This document shows, piece by piece, positions 7,308 to 16,024 of a DNA stretch of 64,000 nt. Positions within the stretch are counted from its first letter, which is position 1, and every line of letters begins with the position of its first letter. Under the pieces are notes generated by a model. It ran no database searches and had not been told where the DNA came from. It saw only the letters and a program-made list of their open reading frames with translations. Origin of the DNA: Acidobacteriota bacterium (GTDB lineage Bacteria; Acidobacteriota; UBA4820); the NCBI GenBank assembly GCA_029559035.1, contig JAKQCT010000065.1:121346-185345 (forward strand), written 5' to 3'. The position numbers were made by a program, and so were the translations under genes.

Positions 7308-9179
7308 CTACACCTTCGCCGCAACTGGTGCGCCTTCCTTCTTTGCCTCTTTCTCAGCTTTGTCGCCCTTAGCGGCGGCCTTGAAGTAGGTGTCCGCCTT
7401 CTTGGGCGTCTTGTAGAAGAGCCTCGTCAGGTCGCGGTAGTTCTTCTTGTACTGGTCCAGCCAGTTCACCTTTTCGGTCTGGAGCATCCCGTAGGTCTGC
7501 ATCTCAACTTCCATCGCTCCCTTGTGCGTGTCTATCGCCGTGGCAAGAGCTTCAAGCGCCGTCCTGATCGGCCCGGCGTGCGCGGCTATGACCGTCTCTT
7601 CCTCCTCGGCCAGCTTCGCGAGGATGACGCTCGCCTTCTGAAGCTCGACTTCCAGAGGCGCACCCACTATCCTGGACATGCCGTCGGGATAATTGTCAGG
7701 CAGGAAAGGATCGCTTGCCATGTAAAATCTTAGATTTGTCGTCGGTGATGCCTCTGAACCGAAGTTGTAAACTGTTGCCGCAAGAAACAACATGTCATTG
7801 GGTTTTACCTGACTGGCCTTCGGCGCAAGCATGGTTGCCAGGTCAATATACCCCTCCCACTCAGCAAACAGTTTTCCTGAATATACATCCCATGCCGAAC
7901 AATCACTCTCCAAGCTTTTCCTCTGTTTCTTAGTCAATTTTGCGCCGTCCTTGCCCCCGGCATCCGTCTGCTTTGCTTCACTTGTCTTTTTAATCATGGG
8001 GGTTTCCACACCAGATGGTCGTCCGGTCTGCCCGTTTTTGTCCTTTTTTCCCGCAAAGGTCCCCTGCTTGGTTCTTATTTGAATCTCGTCAATCCCTTCG
8101 GCATATCCGATATATCCCAGAGTCGCCTTGCCTTGCGCATCGGTCAACACTTCCTGTATTGTGCCCAAATGTGGCCCTTCAAGCACCTCCATTGTAAGAA
8201 GCTCATTATCGATAGGTTGTCCGTTGGCCTGATTGAATAATGTAGCTTCAATTTGGTGAAGCTCTCCCAGCGCGTGCTTGCCGTAATCGGGCGTCGCCGT
8301 CATCTTCGGTTCGCAAGGCCATGGAAGGTTTTCCTTCAAGGAATCCGCGTTGTAATAGACCAGGTAATAAAATTCATCTTTTCTTTGCGCCTGGGTCGAG
8401 TTTTGGATTGCCTGAATGATATCCGCGAGCTTTTGGTTGACGGTCGTCAAATCCCCGTCATATGCAGACTGCCTCGCAATGGTCAGTTTTTGATAAATCA
8501 CCCCATACAGATCGTTGTCATATACCCAGCCGATTTCCTTTGACTTCGAAACATCAGCGATCAATTTATCCCAATGCTGAAAAGTGCCGATTCTGAATGG
8601 ACTAGGTCCCAAAGAGTAGATTTTTCTTAAATACTCGAATTCGATATCACTGCTATCAAAGTACTCGTATTCTTGAACTCCTCTTGAAGTGGCCACTTGT
8701 CCCAGATAGATATCTAACCTGGGACTAACCCATATCTGGGTTAAAGAAGGCGGCTTGAAGGACTTTATGACGCATGGGTTTGTTTCTGATCTTCCCACCG
8801 ATACAGGCCGGTCAATGCTAATAAAAGGTTCCCTTGGAATCATATTTGATCCCGTGGGAGTTCCCCAAGCCTCATGAAGACTTATCATGCAGTAGTTTTC
8901 ATAATAATTCCTGGCTCTTGGTGTATCGACTTCTGCTTGTGGAAAGATCACATCATCGTCAGATGAGGAAAGTGGTATAGAATACCCGAACACATCCAGG
9001 GTATTTGTTGATGGATTTGCCAACAAATAATTATACCTGTAATACCACCAGCCCTCCACATCAGGCCCATAGCTTATTGAACAAGCAGCAGTTAAATCGT
9101 CAAATACTGCGGGTGGAGGATCTGCAGCAAAGAGAGGAATGAGAAAGAAAATAAAACATAGTGTCATAATCCTTTTCAT
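7308..9179 (-). CDS. Secreted protein of unknown function with an interrupted CARDB-like segment and a charged helical C-terminus (apparent chimera)
   Basis: Start at 9179 (gggaggcgatcaATG) giving signal peptide MKRIMTLCFIFFLIPLFAADPP. VYNFGSEASPTTNLRFYMASDPFL resembles a CARDB strand pattern. C-terminus is Lys/Ala-rich. Confidence 0.7.
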   Translation of the reverse strand: MKRIMTLCFIFFLIPLFAADPPPAVFDDLTAACSISYGPDVEGWWYYRYNYLLANPSTNTLDVFGYSIPLSSSDDDVIFPQAEVDTPRARNYYENYCMISLHEAWGTPTGSNMIPREPFISIDRPVSVGRSETNPCVIKSFKPPSLTQIWVSPRLDIYLGQVATSRGVQEYEYFDSSDIEFEYLRKIYSLGPSPFRIGTFQHWDKLIADVSKSKEIGWVYDNDLYGVIYQKLTIARQSAYDGDLTTVNQKLADIIQAIQNSTQAQRKDEFYYLVYYNADSLKENLPWPCEPKMTATPDYGKHALGELHQIEATLFNQANGQPIDNELLTMEVLEGPHLGTIQEVLTDAQGKATLGYIGYAEGIDEIQIRTKQGTFAGKKDKNGQTGRPSGVETPMIKKTSEAKQTDAGGKDGAKLTKKQRKSLESDCSAWDVYSGKLFAEWEGYIDLATMLAPKASQVKPNDMLFLAATVYNFGSEASPTTNLRFYMASDPFLPDNYPDGMSRIVGAPLEVELQKASVILAKLAEEEETVIAAHAGPIRTALEALATAIDTHKGAMEVEMQTYGMLQTEKVNWLDQYKKNYRDLTRLFYKTPKKADTYFKAAAKGDKAEKEAKKEGAPVAAKV

Positions 9180-9192
9180 TGATCGCCTCCCA

Positions 9193-10347
9193 TCAATCCA
9201 ATTCCAGATGCATAAGAGAACCAGTCGCATGTTTTTCGGACAGTCCCTTTTTACTTGCTTTACCATCGATCCAAGTCTTTACTGTCATTTCGTATTCTGT
9301 GCCATCATCCTGTTTAATTTTAATTGTACTTGTAGAGGCCATATTCGAGCAATCTGTTTGTCCTGAGTCACAGACCAAACATCCTCTTAGAGGCATATTT
9401 TCCACAACAGTGCTGTTGGGATCAACTGATTTTCCCACTCTGTGATACCAATGTCCATCTGTTTGAGGATGGCATTCCCAATCGCCCCGAACATCATAAA
9501 TCCCTCCATACATAAGGCTGAGATCATTGAAACTAATTTTCACAAGTAATCCATCCGGATGATTTGTATTTGTCTTTAAAAGTTTGTACGCTGCCCTTAT
9601 TTCATCAGCAAGTTCGGTCAACTTATTTACCATCGACTGGGTTCCATAGTAGTTGGAAATATGTTTGGGTTGTTCGGGCACAGTGCACATCTTTATATAT
9701 GAATGGGCGGTATCTTGTGCGTTTATATTGCCTTCCAACTCAACAAGATTTTGCATATGAAAAGGCATTTCGATTGTTTGGGAAATAAAATTGTCGGGAT
9801 CCTCAACATCATCTTTCCAATCAGAATTTCTCATCATAAAGTCATGTGTTCTTTGCGCTTTTGGTATTCTCGCCCTTGCAACAAAATTGACCAAGCCAGA
9901 TGCCTCAGGCTTTGCTATTTCCAAATATACATGACCTTGATGCTCTACATCCTTTACATTAGTAAAAGTAGTATCAATAATTTCCTTGACTCCGCCAACA
10001 CTAGTTAGCATCGCTTGATACTGAGAAGGATCTGCTATTCTTTCGTGGTTGTGACAACCCATATACCAACATGGATCGCATGTGCTGGGAACGACAATTG
10101 GGATAATTTTAAACTGCCAGTCAATAGGATACAATTCACCTGTTGGCAGGTAATAAGAGACTGCATCAAGAAAAAACGGGGACGGTCTCACGGCATGGCA
10201 GGGGTCTGGTAATTTCTTATCAGGTATTGTAGGAGTGAAGCTGTCTGTTATAAATTTTCCTGTCACACAAACGTCTTGAGCAAAAAGAAAAGTGCTCATA
10301 AATAAAGATAAAAAAACCAGCATACAAAAAGCGGTCATCGTTTTCAT
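9193..10347 (-). CDS. Secreted protein with a degenerate M15/M74 (murein endopeptidase-like) segment
   Basis: Signal peptide MKTMTAFCMLVFLSLFMSTFLFAQ. LSLMYGGIYDVRGDWECHPQTDGHWYHRVGKSVD resembles the GG-(L/I)-(Y/F)-D...W...HR.G..VD pattern of Zn D,D-/L,D-peptidases. 13 bp upstream of the 7308-9179 gene. Confidence 0.6.
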   Translation of the reverse strand: MKTMTAFCMLVFLSLFMSTFLFAQDVCVTGKFITDSFTPTIPDKKLPDPCHAVRPSPFFLDAVSYYLPTGELYPIDWQFKIIPIVVPSTCDPCWYMGCHNHERIADPSQYQAMLTSVGGVKEIIDTTFTNVKDVEHQGHVYLEIAKPEASGLVNFVARARIPKAQRTHDFMMRNSDWKDDVEDPDNFISQTIEMPFHMQNLVELEGNINAQDTAHSYIKMCTVPEQPKHISNYYGTQSMVNKLTELADEIRAAYKLLKTNTNHPDGLLVKISFNDLSLMYGGIYDVRGDWECHPQTDGHWYHRVGKSVDPNSTVVENMPLRGCLVCDSGQTDCSNMASTSTIKIKQDDGTEYEMTVKTWIDGKASKKGLSEKHATGSLMHLELD

Positions 10348-10467
10348 CGAATAGTTCCTTTCTTGATAAGACGTTACTTATACCACCTGACGTTTTTAAG
10401 TTTACTCTTAACATCCTAATTGTCAATAGTAGTTGTCCTTGCTTTCAAGCAATCCCCGGATAAAATC

Positions 10468-10510
10468 CCTCCGCCTTCGCACCGTGGGGGGACGAGGCTC
10501 AGGCGGAGGG
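10468..10510 (-). terminator. 10-bp-stem hairpin, terminator-like, after the gene-tail remnant
   Basis: ccctccgcct ... aggcggaggg, perfect stem. Minus strand reads into ATTTTAT. Confidence 0.5.
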
Positions 10511-10533
10511 GACGCATCACCGCAATTTTAATC

Positions 10534-10680
10534 ACGCCTTCGGCGTCTTCTTGGACGCTCTCGTCGCGGCGGCTTTCTGTGGGGCTTTGCGCTGAGCGGC
10601 GGTCTTGCCGCCGCGCTTGAGGATGCCGAGCTTTTCAAGGAGCTGGGGCTGGTCTCTGAGCGTGCTTGCGGGGTCAGGTC
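10534..10680 (-). pseudogene. C-terminal gene remnant truncated at a palindromic element
   Basis: Minus-strand frame reads ...DPASTLRDQPQLLEKLGILKRGGKTAAQRKAPQKAAATRASKKTPKA* with no start and a TAA immediately upstream inside the palindrome. Confidence 0.55.
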
Positions 10681-10736
10681 TTTATATTTAGTCAGATAGC
10701 ACAAATCCTGACACGCTAAAAGTAAAGACCTGACCC
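10671..10736. repeat. Palindromic REP/MITE-like element
   Basis: Perfect 14-bp inverted repeat gggtcaggtcttta (10671-10684) / taaagacctgaccc (10723-10736). Confidence 0.7.
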
Positions 10737-10907
10737 TAATTACACGCAACCGAATCAGGTCCAGTAATATCATTCAGACCTCCATCCCATAACCGAACCA
10801 GAGCTTCATCAAGATCTATAAAAGCTTCGATAGCAAGATCGTTTATTCTCATGCATTTTCTGTTTTTCATTAATGCATTCTCTCGGAATATTTAATGGAA
10901 TTGCTAT

Positions 10908-13900
10908 TCATTCCTTTTCCATTTCTCTGATTATTTTTATCGTCTCGACGCTGACGGTGGTGACGCGGCGGAGAAGGTCGATCACTTTATCCTTGTAGTC
11001 GGCGAAGCGATAGGTATTGAACTTCTCTGCGATGGTTGGGTCTTTCGGCTTCTTTTCCTTGTACTGGTCGAGAATCCATTCGAGGGCGGAGCGGTTGCCC
11101 AGCTTGTAATCCCAGGCCTCCTTCGGCACGCCCTTGAGGAAGGATAGCTCGTCAAGCTCGATGATTCCCGTTTCCTTGTCGGCTTTCAGCTTCGCCTTTA
11201 TCCTGGGCTCGCGCTTGTAAAGCGGCTGTGGCTCGCATACTTCCTCGCGCAAAAGGTCCTTCTGTCTTTTGACCTCGGCCTTTGTTTCCATTTCCACAAG
11301 ATCAAGGGCAAAAGGCTCAACGGACTCGTAATTGATATGCAAATCCATCAGCTTCTTCCCCCAACCCGCCCACTTCCGGAAGTCGGCATAGAATGGAATG
11401 CGGGAGAATTCCCGCTTCAGGTTCAGCTCGTATTTCTTGCGGTACGCGGGATCGTGAAGGACACCGTAGCAGTAGTGAAAGATATCCTCTTTCTTAATCT
11501 TCTTGTCCGAGTAGTGCTCACTGAACTGCTCAAGTCCCCAATCGGTGATGTTGTCGATCCTCTCACCGGTGGGAGAGTAGCGGTAGAGGGGATAATGACA
11601 AGCTCCCCCATAAAAGGAATTATAATCAAGAATATATTTTGTTGAGAATGGGCTCCATTGAACACCGTTGAGGCTATTGATAATTATGCAAATATTACCT
11701 GGAAATATACTATTCAGTTGGTATTGCATCTCATTAAGCTCTTGGCTGAAGTAGAGATTGCGTTTAACGAATGGTCTGTATAGGCTCTCTGTTATCAAAC
11801 GCTCATTGAAAGCATATTTTTTACCTTTTAACAGATCATTTTTAACCGCTCTGGTCCATTTTATGGAATAATCAATCTCGGCCTTAATTTCTTCTTTCTT
11901 TTTTCCTTTAAGCTTCTTCAAGTCGCTATTATAAACATCGATAAGGTGCTGTACCTTATTCTTTAAAAGCTGAGAATCATCATCATAAACCCACTCATCC
12001 CTTGCAGTTACAACGCCAAGCGAGAACAACTTAAAAATAGCGTTCGAGCCTCTTCCAAGCTTCACATCTTTGGATGCAAGTGGCAGAAGTTCATCCCAAT
12101 TATTTTCCTCCGCCAAATTGATCCAATTGTTGTTTTTATCTGGCTTCGCTGGAGTGAAATGAAGCTCGGAAAGGTTGCCGACTTTCAGGTATTCTTTCTT
12201 TTCTTCGCCCTTGGCGTAATCCTTGATGGCGTTGTAATAGACCTTGAAGCCGGTCTCCTTCTCGTTCTTCACCAGAAAATAGACCGCCACGCCGACCCTG
12301 ATTAGATCGCTAAAGACGTTGCCGCCTTCTCTTTTTCGCCTTTCACCGCTTGTCCTGGCGTTTCCTTTCAAGTCTATGATGTGCAGTTCGTTGAATTCCT
12401 CTGAGACACACTTCCGAAAACCGTCATAAGTCCTCGAATCGATGAAGGAATTGTTGGAAACAAAGGCGACGATCCCGTTCTTGTCTACTCTATCGGAGGC
12501 CCAGCGCAGAAACCTTGCGTACATGTCATAGACTTTCGTTTTTTGTGCGGTGCTGTGCTTGATGTAGGTTTCCTTGATCCTCTTGTCTATCGAGGGATAC
12601 TCGCGGTTCTTGTTGTTCTCGTTCTCGTTGAGCTGGTTCGCGTTGTAGGGCGGATTGCCGATGATGACGGATATCTTTTTGGCGTTCTGCCGCTTGATCC
12701 TTTCGGAGTTCTCGGAGCTGATGGCGAAAAGGCTGTCCTGTTTCGCGAAGCGCTTCAAATCCTCGCCCAGGCTGTGCTCCAATCCTTTGATGTTGTCCAG
12801 CGTGTCCACGAAGCAAAGGTTGGGAAATTCGGCGTATTGCCCCATCTTTTGCTTGTAGGTGTATTCGATGTTGAGGTTGGCGATGTAGTAGGGAAGGATC
12901 GCCACTTCGTTGGCGTGGATCTCGTTCTTGAACTTGTATTCAAGGTGGTCTTTCGGTATGGCGTGTTCGATCACTTCGCAGATGAATGTCCCCGTGCCGG
13001 TGGCGGGATCGAGTATCTCGACGTTCCTGTCTGCGAGGGTCTTTCCGAAATGCTTGTGAAGAAGGTAGTTGGTGCTTCTCACCATGAACTGGACGATCTC
13101 GTTGGGGGTGTAGACGACGCCAAGCCTGTCTGCGGCCTTGGGGTTATAGACCTTGTAGAAGTTCTCGTAGAGGACTTTGAGGAATTTCTGCTTCTCGTGG
13201 TGGTCGGCAATCCCGGCGGCGGTGGCGTTTATCGCCTCGTAGTAGTGGTCTATCGCGTCAAGAAGGTTTCTTCTCTCCTCGCGGGTGAAGAGCTTCGCGA
13301 CCAGGTTTTCAAGCTCGGCGGCTATCGTGTTGTGGCGGTGGAAGTCGGGGTCGTCGAAGATCTTGTTGAAGATGTCGCTCGTCAGGATATGCTGGATCAT
13401 CATTTCCCTGACATCCTCAAGGGTGACGGCGGGGTTTATCTCCGCCTTGCAAAGGTCGAGAAACTTGCGGCGGGCCTCAATGTATTCGCTTTTTGCCTCG
13501 CTTTCCTCGACGATCTTTTTTCTGAGGGTTTCAACAATTACGGGTATGTCCGCCTTGAACCTCTCTATCGCCTCTTCGAATTTATAGATGGTCTCGCTTT
13601 TGAAATTGATGAACTGCCTGATGATCGCGTCAAGCTGTTCGCTTTTCTTGAAATCGGCCTTTTGAACTTCCTGCCCTCGCTGGAAAAGGACGGCGGAATG
13701 GCTGTCCTCGAAAAGGATATTGGTCAAGGGATAGCCCTTTCGGACTTTCGCCTCGATCTCGGCCGCCATGTCGTCCTTTTCGTCCTTGCTTTCCCACAGG
13801 CCGACATCAAGGCCCCAGAGGTTCTTCACCACGCCGTCCGGCTTGACCTTCTTGCCGTAGGCGCCCATGACATAAAGCTCGGGCACGACTTCGTAGTTCA

Positions 13901-14027
13901 AGGTGCGGGCATAGGCGTTAAGGAGGTTCAGGAATGGCGTTCTGATGGCAAGTTCGTTCCTGCTCTTGCCGTATTTATACGCCCTTTCCACATTTTCGTA
14001 ATATTCGTTGATAAGAAGCTTAGACAT
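10908..14027 (-). CDS. Restriction-modification enzyme: PD-ExK-like N-terminus plus N6-adenine methylase plus type ISP-like C-terminal specificity region (no helicase)
   Basis: 1039 aa. KPDGVVKNLWGLDVGLWESKDEKDD (PD...ExK), ILDPATGTGTFICEVIEHA (motif I), VIIGNPPYNANQ (motif IV NPPY). No Walker A/DEAD motifs seen. Confidence 0.85.
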   Translation of the reverse strand: MSKLLINEYYENVERAYKYGKSRNELAIRTPFLNLLNAYARTLNYEVVPELYVMGAYGKKVKPDGVVKNLWGLDVGLWESKDEKDDMAAEIEAKVRKGYPLTNILFEDSHSAVLFQRGQEVQKADFKKSEQLDAIIRQFINFKSETIYKFEEAIERFKADIPVIVETLRKKIVEESEAKSEYIEARRKFLDLCKAEINPAVTLEDVREMMIQHILTSDIFNKIFDDPDFHRHNTIAAELENLVAKLFTREERRNLLDAIDHYYEAINATAAGIADHHEKQKFLKVLYENFYKVYNPKAADRLGVVYTPNEIVQFMVRSTNYLLHKHFGKTLADRNVEILDPATGTGTFICEVIEHAIPKDHLEYKFKNEIHANEVAILPYYIANLNIEYTYKQKMGQYAEFPNLCFVDTLDNIKGLEHSLGEDLKRFAKQDSLFAISSENSERIKRQNAKKISVIIGNPPYNANQLNENENNKNREYPSIDKRIKETYIKHSTAQKTKVYDMYARFLRWASDRVDKNGIVAFVSNNSFIDSRTYDGFRKCVSEEFNELHIIDLKGNARTSGERRKREGGNVFSDLIRVGVAVYFLVKNEKETGFKVYYNAIKDYAKGEEKKEYLKVGNLSELHFTPAKPDKNNNWINLAEENNWDELLPLASKDVKLGRGSNAIFKLFSLGVVTARDEWVYDDDSQLLKNKVQHLIDVYNSDLKKLKGKKKEEIKAEIDYSIKWTRAVKNDLLKGKKYAFNERLITESLYRPFVKRNLYFSQELNEMQYQLNSIFPGNICIIINSLNGVQWSPFSTKYILDYNSFYGGACHYPLYRYSPTGERIDNITDWGLEQFSEHYSDKKIKKEDIFHYCYGVLHDPAYRKKYELNLKREFSRIPFYADFRKWAGWGKKLMDLHINYESVEPFALDLVEMETKAEVKRQKDLLREEVCEPQPLYKREPRIKAKLKADKETGIIELDELSFLKGVPKEAWDYKLGNRSALEWILDQYKEKKPKDPTIAEKFNTYRFADYKDKVIDLLRRVTTVSVETIKIIREMEKE

Positions 14028-14038
14028 ATATTCCTTCT

Positions 14039-15043
14039 TTAGATCCCTTTTGGTTTCTTTTTCTTTTCCAAATTATAATAAAGTTGTTTGGCTTGATAAT
14101 GTGCTTCAATGTCATCAAGACAAGAATAAAAGAGCTTTTCATTTTCGTCAGCAGTATGGATTGCGTAGCTTAACTCTTCATAGATTTTAACAAAAGATGG
14201 AAATTTTTCTTTCACTTCATCCAATAAGGTGCTCATATAAAATTCAATCGCTTTATCTCCTTTAAGAGATTGACCTTTGCTAACGATCTGTCCTTGTTGT
14301 TCAATCAAAACTCTCAAGAAAAATAATCCCGCAAGCACTTGCCCGCTCTGAAATGCAACGATGGCATTTGACCAGTATTTTGCTACTTCTTTGGGAATGA
14401 CTTTAGGAACCTCAACGTGTTCTATCATGCTGCGACCAGCTATTGTCAGCTTGTCTATGAAGCGTCGAACTAAAAATATTTCCGGCTTACTGTCACATGA
14501 TTGACATTGGTAGGAAAGGACGAAGATTTGCTCTGTATTATCTGTCTCATAAAGATAATCCGGGTGCTGACAAAAATGGGGCAGGGCATCCTCTCCATAT
14601 ACAGGTTTATAAGGCTCTTTCCTTTCGCAATTATTACAAAATAGCTTTATTGTCGGCAGATTGATCACGGCTTCAAACATCTTTTTCCCTGGAAGGGGAC
14701 TCGGGGGTCTTCTATCTTTGCATTGCATAAATTCCCATGGTGCTCTAATAAAATATAACAGCTGCTTCATGACATAAGATTCCATATCATCGTTATGTTC
14801 TGTTTGTTGTCCCATAAGTATTCTTGAAGAACCGCTCGCCATCATAGCGGCAATTGCTTTTTGTGCCTCTTTCTTGATTTGTTCTTGCTCCAGCTTTGCC
14901 TGATCTACAATTGGGTGCCAGTCAATAGATAGGCTTTGATAAAGATGTTTTGTCTCTAAAAGCAGACGGAGATTTTCAGAAATCTTGTTGGATATAATGC
15001 TATGCAGGTCCTTAATTCTAAATTCATCCGGATTCGTCATCAT
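14039..15043 (-). CDS. Zinc-ribbon plus DUF4145-like hypothetical protein, upstream of and in tandem with the R-M enzyme
   Basis: CNNCERK...CQSCDSK zinc-ribbon-like pairs, then AIVAFQSGQVLAGLFFLRVLIEQ (DUF4145-like helix). Ends 11 bp before the R-M gene start. Confidence 0.55.
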   Translation of the reverse strand: MMTNPDEFRIKDLHSIISNKISENLRLLLETKHLYQSLSIDWHPIVDQAKLEQEQIKKEAQKAIAAMMASGSSRILMGQQTEHNDDMESYVMKQLLYFIRAPWEFMQCKDRRPPSPLPGKKMFEAVINLPTIKLFCNNCERKEPYKPVYGEDALPHFCQHPDYLYETDNTEQIFVLSYQCQSCDSKPEIFLVRRFIDKLTIAGRSMIEHVEVPKVIPKEVAKYWSNAIVAFQSGQVLAGLFFLRVLIEQQGQIVSKGQSLKGDKAIEFYMSTLLDEVKEKFPSFVKIYEELSYAIHTADENEKLFYSCLDDIEAHYQAKQLYYNLEKKKKPKGI

Positions 15044-15373
15044 ATACCCTTTCCTTTTATATTATACTCCTCCCCCTTTGCAATCCAAGCAACAGATCGG
15101 AAGGGTAGGTTGAAGGCTGAAGTTCAAAGGCGAGATCCCGCCACGCTCCGCTCGCATACTCGCTGCGCTGAACACTCCCCCGGCAGGGAATGTGCCCTGC
15201 GCGCGAAGTGAATTCGACGCTTGGCACCACACTTCATGCCCTTCGGGCAGTACTGAAGGCGCAAGGCTGAAGTTCAATAGGGGAAATAATTCCACCGTTT
15301 TAAAATTTACAATTTAAAATTTGAAATTTAATATGAAAGCAAAGCTTGCCGCCAGATTCTCCTGCCGCAACCC

Positions 15374-15985
15374 CTAATCGCCCTCAGCGGCCTCGGGTGC
15401 TTTCGACTTTTCGGCTTTTTCAAAGATGGATATGAGCCTGCCGGCGAAGAAGGCGTAGAGCGCGCCGATCAGGATGAACATGCCTCCGATGCCGAAGACC
15501 CATTTGTCCTTGTCGTAATTCCAGTTCCAGATGACTGCGGTAAGGCCGAAGACCATGAATGCCGAGCCGACCCATCTCAGGATGGATTTGCCGTACTGCT
15601 TGTAGTTGTCCTTGTTGAGCTTGTATCCGATCATGCCCATCATCACATAGAGGCAGCCTATGAAGGCGAGGAAGGCGGGCATCCGGAACTTGCCTTCTTC
15701 GAAAAGGATAAGGGCTGAGGTTATGATGACGACGCCTTCGACGATGTGGAAAAGGGCGTGGGCGTGGCCGGATTCCTTCCTGCGCGCGGCGTTGTAGATC
15801 GAGCCGGCGATCACGAACAGCCCGGCGGCGAAAAGAAAGCAGACGTGGACCGGGTACTGGGAGAAGTACTTCATCTTGTCCAGCGCCTTGAGGAGTATCT
15901 GCACGCCGATCAGGAACCCGGCGAATTCGGTGGCCAGTTTCTGAAAGAAGGCATTCTTTTTATTGTCACCGCTCTTCGAGGTCAT
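15374..15985 (-). CDS. Multi-TM membrane protein of unknown function
   Basis: 203 aa with several hydrophobic helices (FLIGVQILLKAL, VCFLFAAGLFVIAGSIY, FALFH...VVIITSALILF-type segments). Confidence 0.75.
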   Translation of the reverse strand: MTSKSGDNKKNAFFQKLATEFAGFLIGVQILLKALDKMKYFSQYPVHVCFLFAAGLFVIAGSIYNAARRKESGHAHALFHIVEGVVIITSALILFEEGKFRMPAFLAFIGCLYVMMGMIGYKLNKDNYKQYGKSILRWVGSAFMVFGLTAVIWNWNYDKDKWVFGIGGMFILIGALYAFFAGRLISIFEKAEKSKAPEAAEGD

Positions 15986-16024
15986 CTCTTTATCCTCGCC
16001 GCGTTTCCTCTATTTCCTGCCTGG

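Noticed and set aside
12543-14042. 499-aa plus-strand ORF opposite the R-M gene
   Set aside because: Shadow ORF. The minus strand contains the methylase motifs.
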